Shown piece by piece: positions 1-5,844 of a stretch of DNA of 15,649 nucleotides. Location: the NCBI GenBank assembly GCA_903930745.1, contig CAIYZX010000550.1, forward strand, positions 1 to 15,649, in the 5' to 3' direction. The notes under the pieces were generated by a model. That model was not told the DNA's origin. It saw only the letters and a program-made list of their open reading frames with translations, and did not search any database. This DNA is from an uncultured Chloroflexota bacterium (lineage in GTDB: Bacteria; Chloroflexota; Limnocylindria; Limnocylindrales; CSP1-4). Numbering within the stretch: position 1 is the first letter of the stretch; every line of letters begins with the position of its first letter. Both the position numbers and the translations under genes were made by a program.

Positions 1-324
1 CACGAGGGCGACGACGACCTCTTCGCGGACCTGCTGCTCGCCCGCGAGGACGAGATGGACCCGGAGGAGTTCTTCGACGTCGTCCAGGGCGTCAGGCGAC
101 GGGTGCAGGACAGCTACGAGCACGACACGCTGATCGAGGCGATCGCCGAGGAGCTGGAGCGCGACTACGGCTTCATCGCCATCACCGAGGATCGCCTCAC
201 GGCCGCCGTGAACGTCTCCAAGGACGAGGATGAGAACTTCCTCGCGGACCTGGACTCCTCCGCGGAGGACGTGGACTACTCCACGCTCCTCGCGGACCTG
301 CGCGACGGCGGCCTGCCGAACTGA
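1..324 (+). CDS. Acidic protein of unknown function, 3' end only
   Basis: The frame is open from the first base and ends in TGA, so this is the C-terminal 107 residues of a longer protein. There is a Met at codon 19 (base 55), but the same frame and codon usage continue upstream to the edge, so that Met need not be the start. The fragment is extremely acidic: 33 Asp/Glu against 8 Lys/Arg, with acidic clusters at both ends of the visible part. The middle (about residues 20-60) looks helical; the last 35 residues look disordered and end in a short leucine-containing segment. GC at codon position 3 is very high, which supports real coding. It is the only plus-strand gene and converges on ychF. 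I do not recognise the family and assign no function. Confidence 0.75.
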   Translation, partial: HEGDDDLFADLLLAREDEMDPEEFFDVVQGVRRRVQDSYEHDTLIEAIAEELERDYGFIAITEDRLTAAVNVSKDEDENFLADLDSSAEDVDYSTLLADLRDGGLPN

Positions 325-512
325 CGGCGGGTGCGATGCGGGTCGTCATCGGACGAGCGCGCGCGGCCTGGGACCGCCGCCCAACCCCTGTGGGACACGG
401 CCTACCACGGCGGAGTACCCGGACGGGGGGCTGACCCGCACCCCGAGCGCGCACGCTGAAGGTCATGGCAGGGCCAGTACCTAGGGATCGGCGCCTTGAG
501 ACGGAACTTGAT

Positions 513-539
513 CCCACAGAACGGGTACCCGTTCGTGGG
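513..539. other. Long imperfect palindrome (hairpin/cruciform)
   Basis: Bases 519-534 form a perfect 16-bp palindrome centred on GGTACC. Beyond one unpaired A at 518 the pairing continues, with CCCAC (513-517) against GTGGG (535-539). That is 13 paired positions per side with one bulge; as RNA it would fold with a GUAC tetraloop. It lies between two convergent genes, where a bidirectional terminator would be expected, but neither side is followed by a T-run. It could instead be a protein-binding site or part of the surrounding inverted-repeat element. Confidence 0.5.
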
Positions 540-586
540 CGTCCTGGTGGGATTTGGCAAGTCCTGAACGTGACCACGGGCTATCG

Positions 587-628
587 GACATGTCCTACAC
601 GGACGTGGGGAAACTGTCTGACATGCCC
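587..628 (+). repeat. Two GACATGYCC words, possible insertion-sequence end
   Basis: GACATGTCC occurs at 587-595, inside the 10-bp palindrome GGACATGTCC (586-595), and GACATGCCC at 620-628. They are 33 bp apart, about three helical turns. From memory, repeated GACATGTCC-like words occur at the ends or upstream of some IS481-type transposases in high-GC bacteria. No transposase coding remnant is recognisable here, so that link is weak inference. A repressor-type operator is an alternative. Confidence 0.25.
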
Positions 629-688
629 TGAGGATCAAGGCGCCCCGGACACCGGCCTTCCGACCTGGCCCCTCCGTACGCCAGTCCC

Positions 689-1792
689 CTACTTGCTGAA
701 CAGGATCTCGATCACGTCGCCGTCGCGGACCCGGTAGGTCTTCCCCTCCGAGCGGACCTTGCCGTGCTTCTTCGCCTCGGCCATGGAGCCCAGGGTGAGC
801 AGGTCCTCGTACGCGATCGTCTCGGCACGGATGAAGCCGCGCGCCAGGTCGCTGTGGATGGCGCCCGCCGCGTCCACCGCGGACGAGTCCGCCGGGATGG
901 GCCACGCGCGCACTTCGTCCGGGCCCGCCGTGAGGAACGAGATCAGGCCCACCAGCTGGTAGGACAGCTTGATCACGCGGTCCAGCGAGGACTCCGTGAG
1001 ACCCAGCTCCTCCATGAAGACCGCGGCCTCTTCGGGGTCCAGCTCGCCCAGCTCCATCTCGATGCGCGCCGAGAGGGCGTCCACGAGCGAGTGGCGGTGC
1101 GTGTAGCCGGAGCGGATCCTCTCCACCAGCGCCGGTGCGTTGGCAAGGTCACCCTCGCCCACGTTGAGCAGCACCAGCACGGGCTTCTGGGTGAGGAAGC
1201 GGAAGCCGCGGAGGATCTTCTCCTCGTCGGCGTCCAGCTGCTCGTCGCGGATGGGCCGCCCGGCCTCAAGGACCGGCTTCAGGCGCTCCAGGACCGTCTG
1301 CTCGCGCTCGTTCGCCTCGCGCTCGGCCGGCGTCCCGTGGCGGCCGGAGCCGCGCAGGCGCTCCAGGCGGCGGTCCACCATGGCAAGGTCCGCCAGGGTG
1401 AACTCGAGGTCCAGGTTCTCGAGATCCCGCGCCGGGTCAACGGAGCCGGACGGGTGCGGGTTCGCCGCGGAGTCCCAGGCCCGGACCACGTGGACCAGCG
1501 CATCGGAGTCGCGCAGGCGGGCGAGATGCTCCGCGGGCAGCTCCTCCGCGCCCACGTGCCCCTCGGACGAGGCGGGCGGTGCCGGCAGGTCAACGTAGGT
1601 GACGTCCGCGTGGACGATCTTCCTGGGCTTGAAGACGGCGGCGAGCTTCTCGAGGCGCTCGTCCGGCACCTTCACGACGCCGACATTGAGCTGGAGGCCG
1701 CCGTAACCGCCGGTCTCGGCGTGGCCGCGGGTGAGCGTGTTGAAGACGGTGGTCTTGCCACACCCGGCAAGGCCCACGATGGCGATCTGCAT
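689..1792 (-). CDS. ychF: YchF/OLA1-type P-loop NTPase, divergent
   Basis: The 367-residue product has the YchF layout: N-terminal G domain (about 1-285, with a helical insertion around 125-195) and a C-terminal TGS/DUF933 domain (about 285-366). Visible motifs are the P-loop GLAGCGKTT (7-15), the YchF-type NVGE in place of the GTPase NKxD motif (210-213), FLTAGPDEVRAW opening the TGS domain, and GKTYRVRDGD near the end. YchF proteins are ribosome-associated NTPases that prefer ATP and act in the cytoplasm in translation and stress responses. This copy is unusual. The switch I segment that normally reads PFATIxPN is YGGLQLN, and the normal DIAGL of switch II is DLPAP, so both key switch residues seem lost. 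It may be a paralogue rather than the canonical ychF. The gene ends the minus-strand cluster, 56 bp after the YcxB-like gene, and has no Shine-Dalgarno sequence. Confidence 0.9.
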   Translation of the reverse strand: MQIAIVGLAGCGKTTVFNTLTRGHAETGGYGGLQLNVGVVKVPDERLEKLAAVFKPRKIVHADVTYVDLPAPPASSEGHVGAEELPAEHLARLRDSDALVHVVRAWDSAANPHPSGSVDPARDLENLDLEFTLADLAMVDRRLERLRGSGRHGTPAEREANEREQTVLERLKPVLEAGRPIRDEQLDADEEKILRGFRFLTQKPVLVLLNVGEGDLANAPALVERIRSGYTHRHSLVDALSARIEMELGELDPEEAAVFMEELGLTESSLDRVIKLSYQLVGLISFLTAGPDEVRAWPIPADSSAVDAAGAIHSDLARGFIRAETIAYEDLLTLGSMAEAKKHGKVRSEGKTYRVRDGDVIEILFSK

Positions 1793-1798
1793 CGGGTG

Positions 1799-1804
1799 AT
1801 CGTA
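1799..1804 (-). promoter_or_regulatory. Candidate leaderless -10 box for ychF
   Basis: Read on the minus strand, TACGAT occupies -12 to -7 relative to the A of the ychF ATG. This fits the TANNNT consensus and the spacing that produces leaderless mRNAs in many high-GC bacteria. No Shine-Dalgarno sequence precedes this ATG, which agrees with leaderless initiation. No clear -35 hexamer is visible upstream. Confidence 0.45.
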
Positions 1805-1848
1805 CCGGGAGTTGGCCGCGGGCCGGTCCTCGTCCGATCAGCGGCTGT

Positions 1849-2505
1849 TCAGTGGCCCGCGAAGAACCCCGTCACGAAGAGGAAGACCAGCACGGCGGCG
1901 AGGCCGAGGGCGGACCCCACGGCCAGCCAGCGCCACTGGCTGGACAGGTCAAGCTCCGCGTGGGCGAGCACCAGGCGCTCCAGGTCCGCGCGCTGGGCAG
2001 CCGTCAGACCGTGCTCCGGGATGAACGTGGAGGCGCCCGTGCCGAAGTCCAGCACGTAGTCGCTGCCCTGGGGGCGCACGCGCCGCAGCGTGGACCAGGT
2101 GAACTGCGACATCGAGCCCTGCGACTCCATCCGCACGCCGGACGCGTCCGCGCGCAGGTGCACCTCGCGGGCCAGGAGCTCCGGGCGGCGGCTGGCGAAG
2201 AACGCGCTGATCAGGCCAGGCAGGATGCCGGTGCCGAAGAGCAGACAGAACAGGACGAAGACGAGGCTCGTGACGTCCTCGCCCGCCCAGCCGATCACGC
2301 CGCTCCACAGCATGAGGAAGCCGAACAGGGCGGACAGCTTCGAATGGCGTGTCACCGCCGCGGACACGCGGAACAGGTCGCCCTTGGTCATCCGGTACGT
2401 GGCATCCACCACGGGGCCGGCGACGACCGCAGGCTCCTCGGCCGGTGCCGGCGTGGCAGGAGGGGCCGGAGGAGGGGGCGGATCCACCGGCAGATCGGCG
2501 CCCAT
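1849..2505 (-). CDS. YcxB-like membrane protein
   Basis: The 218-residue product starts with a disordered Pro/Ala-rich tail (about 7-30). Two adjacent transmembrane segments follow (about 56-73 and 79-103), then a soluble YcxB-like domain (about 112-180), in which a beta-rich segment ending in TFIPEHGLT matches the family's usual Ile-Pro block, and a last transmembrane helix (193-213). YcxB-like proteins are of unknown function. The family usually ends with the soluble domain, so the extra C-terminal helix is worth noting. The ATG at 2505 is preferred because a longer frame would run back into the upstream dehydrogenase and adds an Arg/Gly-rich stretch typical of wrong-frame translation. The start lies 5 bp after the dehydrogenase stop, so co-transcription is likely. 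Confidence 0.75.
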   Translation of the reverse strand: MGADLPVDPPPPPAPPATPAPAEEPAVVAGPVVDATYRMTKGDLFRVSAAVTRHSKLSALFGFLMLWSGVIGWAGEDVTSLVFVLFCLLFGTGILPGLISAFFASRRPELLAREVHLRADASGVRMESQGSMSQFTWSTLRRVRPQGSDYVLDFGTGASTFIPEHGLTAAQRADLERLVLAHAELDLSSQWRWLAVGSALGLAAVLVFLFVTGFFAGH

Positions 2506-2510
2506 TGCCG

Positions 2511-3575
2511 TCAGTACCCCATCTCGGGATCGACCACGTTGACGAGCGCCTCCGCCGCGGCGAACCGGCGCAGGTTGTCGCAGAAGAGGTCCACGGACCG
2601 GTCCATCACGCGCGTGGAGGACCACGAGGTGTGCGGCGTGAGGATCACGTTGGAGAGGTCGTAGAGCGGCGATGTGGACGGCAGAGGCTCCTCACGGAAG
2701 GTGTCCAGCACCGCGCCGCCCAGTCGGCCATCGCGGAGCGCGCGGGCAAGGGCACGCTCGTCCACCAGCTCGCCGCGGGCGATGTTCACGAGCCAGGCGC
2801 CGGGCTTCATCCAGGCGATTGCGCCGTCCGAGATCAGGTCCGTGGTCGCCGCGGTGAGCGGCGCGGAGAGCACCACGAAGTCCGCCTCGGCGAGGAGCTC
2901 CGGCAGCTGCTCCGGCGCCAGCACGCGGTCCGGCGCCACGGCGCCAGGGTACGGCTCGTCCCCCGCCCCATCGGGCGCCGTCGCGCCGGAGGCCGGGTTC
3001 TTGCGGGTGGCGATGACGCGGCACCCGAACGAGGTGGCCAGCGCCGCCACCGCCCGGCCGATGGACCCGAGGCCCACGACGCCAACGGTGACGTCACGCA
3101 GCTCGCGGGACTCCAGCGGCTGCCAGGTCCGCTCCGCCTGGAGCTCCAGCAGCGACGGGAGCCGGCGCGAGACCGCAAGGATCATCAGCATCACGTACTC
3201 CGCCACCGGGCGGCTGAAGACACCGCGGGCGTTCGTGATGACGAGCCCGCGCTCGCGGGACGCCGTGGTGAGCACGCGCTCCACGCCCGCGGTGGCCGAG
3301 TGGACCCAGCGCAGGCGGGGCGCCCGGGACAGGATCCGGTCGAAGGTCTCGGCGGGGAGGCGGCCGCGGAGCATCACCTCCACGTCATCGAGCGGACCGT
3401 CCGCGTGGCCGTCGAAGCCGATGGTGACGAGCCGCGCTCCGGGCGCCGCCGCGCGGATCGCCTCGAGGTCGCGGGCCCGGTACCGGGCGGACAGGATGGG
3501 CGTCAGGGCGATCGCCGCCGGGGTGCCGTTGGGGCCCGAGCCGGGTCCCGGTGTCCGCGCTGCGGCCTCGCTCAC
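2511..3575 (-). CDS. D-2-hydroxyacid dehydrogenase (NAD(P)-dependent)
   Basis: The 354-residue protein has the D-isomer-specific 2-hydroxyacid dehydrogenase fold, reducing 2-oxoacids or oxidising D-2-hydroxyacids in the cytoplasm. The Rossmann motif VGLGSIG is at 167-173. The catalytic triad is R267 (in NIARGELVDE), E296 (in FREEPLP) and H315 (in LTPHTSW). The second strand of the nucleotide-binding domain ends in ATRKN rather than an acidic residue, which favours NADP over NAD by family rules. A linker of about 20 residues rich in Gly/Ala/Pro (193-215) is inserted just after it. Substrate cannot be read from sequence; glyoxylate/hydroxypyruvate reductases (GhrA-like) are close candidates. 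The start is GTG, overlapping the TGA of the upstream DUF2342 gene by four bases (GTGA), with a good Shine-Dalgarno sequence. Confidence 0.9.
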   Translation of the reverse strand: MSEAAARTPGPGSGPNGTPAAIALTPILSARYRARDLEAIRAAAPGARLVTIGFDGHADGPLDDVEVMLRGRLPAETFDRILSRAPRLRWVHSATAGVERVLTTASRERGLVITNARGVFSRPVAEYVMLMILAVSRRLPSLLELQAERTWQPLESRELRDVTVGVVGLGSIGRAVAALATSFGCRVIATRKNPASGATAPDGAGDEPYPGAVAPDRVLAPEQLPELLAEADFVVLSAPLTAATTDLISDGAIAWMKPGAWLVNIARGELVDERALARALRDGRLGGAVLDTFREEPLPSTSPLYDLSNVILTPHTSWSSTRVMDRSVDLFCDNLRRFAAAEALVNVVDPEMGY

Positions 3576-4912
3576 GCCATCCCTCCTACGGCCGCGGGCT
3601 CCTCGCCCCTCGGCAGGTCCATCCGCCGCACCCAGGCGGCAGGGTTGTCGATCTCATCGGCCGTGGGCAGCGTGTCCGGGCTGTCCCACAGGCGTCGCAG
3701 CGCCACGGGCCCGCCCAGCTCCTCGATCCGGGCCACGAACGTCTCGCCCCTACGGTACTGCTCCATCTTGAGGTCCATGCCGGTGATCCGCAGCATCGCG
3801 CGCTCGAACGACGTCCGCTGCTCGCGCCGGCCGTGGAACTTCGCGGAGATGCGCTCCACGCCCGGGACCAGGTCCCTGCCCACGGCGTCCATCACGTGGT
3901 CGCCGAAGCCCTCCAGCAACGCCATCACGGCCTGGGTCTCGCGGAAGAGGCGGCGCTGCTCATCGGTCATGAGCCGCTCCATCCAGTGCTGGTCATCAGA
4001 TCGGCCATCGCCGCGCAGCGCCGCGCCCACGGCCCGGACGGCATCCCTGGTCATGGAGGCGGTGCCCTCGCTGAAGAGCGACAGCTGTCGCTCGAGGCGC
4101 TCCGCGAGGTACGGGCGGAGCCAGGGATGCGCCTCGAACTCGAACGCGTGCGTCGTCTCGTGCAGCGCGATCCAGGTGCGGAACGGTCCCAGCGGCACGT
4201 CCATCACGGCCGCGGTGTTGCGGATGTTCTCCTCCACGAAGAGGAGGCGGCCCGGCTCCGTCTCGGCGGTGAGCAGCGCGAGGTCGTACTGGCCCTGGAC
4301 GCGCTGGCCCATGAAGCCCAGCAGCAGCCCCATCTGGCCCGTGGTGACCCACCGTTCCGCGATGGTCATCGCCGCCTTCCCGAGGCCCGCGCCCTCGGGG
4401 AGGATCTGCTCTAGGAGGCCGCCCTCGAGGCGATCGACGAGCGAGGCGAATGCACCCGTGTTGGCGCGCACCCAGCCGGCCCGGTCCACCACGGCCACGC
4501 GATCCACGACGCCGGGCAGCGACGTGCCGAGGTGCGCCTCCAGGGCCGGCACCACGCGGGCCATGGCTGCCGCGTAGTCCGCCTCCGTGGCGGCGAGCTG
4601 TTCCGGGGCCAGGGCGCCGGGCGCCCGGCGGAGCCGCGCGATCGCGATCTCCTCCACCCGACGCCAGTCGACCAGGCCGCCCGCCCGGGCGGCGCGCTCA
4701 AGGTGCCGGGTCACAACGGTGAGTGCCGCACCGGCCACGAGACCCAGGAGCACGCCTGCCAACAGCCGCCGGCCGCTGGGGCTCCCATCGGCGCCGCGCG
4801 GGTTCCGCGCGCCGGAGCCGTCGCCGAAGCCGTCGCCGGAGCGCCGGCTTCGCCGGCCCGGCCCGGAGCCTGCGCCCGTGCCCTTGCCGCGCGCGCTGCT
4901 GGGCGCCGCCAT
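3572..4912 (-). CDS. DUF2342 zincin-like protein with N-terminal membrane anchor
   Basis: This 446-residue protein belongs to the zincin-like DUF2342 family (TIGR03624/TIGR03883 type, named for association with F420 biosynthesis genes in some genomes). The family core begins around LVDW (80-83) and includes VVDRAGWVRANTGAF (141-155), the zinc motif HETTH (251-255) and EGFGDHVMD (334-342), whose E334 is a plausible third ligand. Before the core is an added part: a Gly/Ser/Arg-rich basic tail (1-49) and one hydrophobic segment (50-67). By the positive-inside rule the tail would be cytoplasmic and the zincin domain outside the membrane, though basic residues on both sides make this uncertain. 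Proteolytic activity is unproven for the family. The gene starts in a one-base TGATG overlap with murI and overlaps the dehydrogenase by four bases. No F420 gene is visible nearby. Confidence 0.85.
   Translation of the reverse strand: MAAPSSARGKGTGAGSGPGRRSRRSGDGFGDGSGARNPRGADGSPSGRRLLAGVLLGLVAGAALTVVTRHLERAARAGGLVDWRRVEEIAIARLRRAPGALAPEQLAATEADYAAAMARVVPALEAHLGTSLPGVVDRVAVVDRAGWVRANTGAFASLVDRLEGGLLEQILPEGAGLGKAAMTIAERWVTTGQMGLLLGFMGQRVQGQYDLALLTAETEPGRLLFVEENIRNTAAVMDVPLGPFRTWIALHETTHAFEFEAHPWLRPYLAERLERQLSLFSEGTASMTRDAVRAVGAALRGDGRSDDQHWMERLMTDEQRRLFRETQAVMALLEGFGDHVMDAVGRDLVPGVERISAKFHGRREQRTSFERAMLRITGMDLKMEQYRRGETFVARIEELGGPVALRRLWDSPDTLPTADEIDNPAAWVRRMDLPRGEEPAAVGGMA
3581..3587 (-). promoter_or_regulatory. 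Ribosome binding site of the dehydrogenase
   Basis: Minus-strand AGGAGGG lies 5 bases before the GTG at 3575, inside the end of the DUF2342 gene. It supports the GTG as the start. The nearby ATG (3580) reads into the DUF2342 stop codon and is not a start. Together with the 4-base overlap it suggests translational coupling. Confidence 0.7.
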
Positions 4913-5835
4913 CAGCCCCCGGACCCCAGCTCCACGCCCTCCACGTCCGGGAACGCCTCCCCGAACATGCGCGACGCCACGGAGCGGAAGCGCTCCACGT
5001 CGCCGGTGGTCAGCTGGATGTGGGTGGGCGCCAGGCCGCTGTACGTCTCCGCGGGGCGCGAGTGGCCAAGGGCGCCCGGATCCGCGGCGGTTCCCCGCGT
5101 GGTCCCCGGCGCCTCCAGCGCGTTGATGGACAGCAGCTCCGCCAGCGTGGCGGCGGTGGCCGTGGCGGAGTCCACGATGGCCACGCGGTCCCCCACCGTG
5201 GCCGCGAGGACGGGGCGGAGCAGCGGGTAGTGCGTGCAGCCCAGCAGGAGCGTGTCGATCTTGGCGGACGGTGGCCGCGGGAAGATGAACTCCCCCGCCC
5301 CATCGCGCTCGCCCAGCAGCGGCGCCAGGTCCTCGAGGACCGCGGCCTCCAGCTCCGGCCCGGCCGTGATCCCGGCCTCCACCATGGGCACGAATCGCGG
5401 CGTGGCGTGCTCGTACACCTCCACCGCCGGGTTCTCGTCCTTGATCGCGTTGAAGTACGCGTGGGAGCGGACCGTGGCGGGCGTGGCGATGACGCCCACG
5501 CGGCGGTTGCGCGTGGCGAGGGCGGCGGCCGCGGCACCAGGGCGGACCACGCCCAGCACCGGCAGGTCATAGCGGGCGCGCAGGTCACGCAGCGCAACGG
5601 CGGTGGCCGTGTTGCACGCCACCACCAGCGCCTTCACGTCGCGGGTGGCCAGCTCGTCCAGCGCCTCGATGCTGAACTGGCGGACCTCGTCATCGGACCT
5701 GGTGCCATACGGCGCCCGGGCATTGTCGCCGAGGTAGATCGTGGACTCGTGGGGGGACCGCCGCAGGATCTCGCGGAGCACGGTGAGGCCGCCAACGCCG
5801 GAGTCGAAGACCCCGATGGGCCGCGGATCTGACAC
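4912..5835 (-). CDS. murI: Glutamate racemase
   Basis: MurI interconverts L- and D-glutamate, supplying D-Glu for peptidoglycan. All hallmarks are present in the 307-residue product: IGVFDSGVGGLTVL (7-20) with D11 and S12, LGDNARAPYG (35-44), the first catalytic cysteine C74 in ACNTATA, and the second, C200, in GCTHYPLL with H202. The C-terminal LTTGDVERFR block is also typical. The protein is about 30-40 residues longer than usual because of a low-complexity stretch (about 230-260) before the last block and a short insertion near 176-190. The GTG start at 5835 is supported by a GGAGG sequence upstream. The gene lies 9 bp after cpaE and overlaps the DUF2342 start by one base, so it is in the middle of a co-transcribed set. 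Confidence 0.96.
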   Translation of the reverse strand: MSDPRPIGVFDSGVGGLTVLREILRRSPHESTIYLGDNARAPYGTRSDDEVRQFSIEALDELATRDVKALVVACNTATAVALRDLRARYDLPVLGVVRPGAAAAALATRNRRVGVIATPATVRSHAYFNAIKDENPAVEVYEHATPRFVPMVEAGITAGPELEAAVLEDLAPLLGERDGAGEFIFPRPPSAKIDTLLLGCTHYPLLRPVLAATVGDRVAIVDSATATAATLAELLSINALEAPGTTRGTAADPGALGHSRPAETYSGLAPTHIQLTTGDVERFRSVASRMFGEAFPDVEGVELGSGG

Positions 5836-5844
5836 GGGTGCGGG

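Larger units (their letters stand above)
490..644. repeat. Inverted-repeat-bounded element, possible MITE remnant
   Basis: GGCGCCTTGA at 490-499 is the exact reverse complement of TCAAGGCGCC at 635-644, enclosing about 155 bp of lower-GC DNA with no coding potential. A second complementary pair, CTTGATCC (507-514) and GGATCAAG (632-639), partly overlaps the right arm, so alternative pairings exist. No convincing target-site duplication is visible outside the arms. The size and terminal repeats fit a non-autonomous transposon remnant or an RNA/DNA structure. A single copy within one window cannot tell these apart. Confidence 0.35.
325..688. other. Convergent intergenic region, no gene supported
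   Basis: This stretch separates the stop of the acidic plus-strand gene from the stop of ychF on the minus strand. The open frames crossing it have poor composition (runs of Arg, Pro and Cys, no family resemblance), and GC is visibly lower around 480-640 than in the flanking genes. It contains an inverted repeat (490-499 with 635-644), a strong imperfect palindrome (513-539) and two copies of the word GACATGYCC (587-595 and 620-628), listed separately. No T-tract that would make a classical intrinsic terminator was seen for either flanking gene. The texture suggests an eroded mobile element or a structured intergenic element. Confidence 0.7.

Noticed and set aside
402..905. Minus-strand open frame covering the convergent spacer and the end of ychF
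   Set aside because: More than a third of it is ychF read in another frame, and the rest (Cys/Pro/Arg-rich) matches no family. A vestigial transposase was considered but no conserved transposase block is visible.
764..2059. Plus-strand open frame of 431 codons antisense to ychF
   Set aside because: The composition is His/Arg/Val-rich and shadow-like, and it covers the conserved ychF codons.
2506..2625. N-terminal extension of the YcxB-like gene to an upstream ATG at 2625
   Set aside because: The extra 40 residues are Arg/Gly-rich and lie inside the dehydrogenase gene. The ATG at 2505 directly after that gene's stop is the better start.
2349..4577. Plus-strand open frame of 742 codons antisense to the dehydrogenase and DUF2342 genes
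   Set aside because: The translation is Arg/Pro/Ser-rich without domains, and it lies wholly opposite well-supported genes. High GC makes long antisense frames common.
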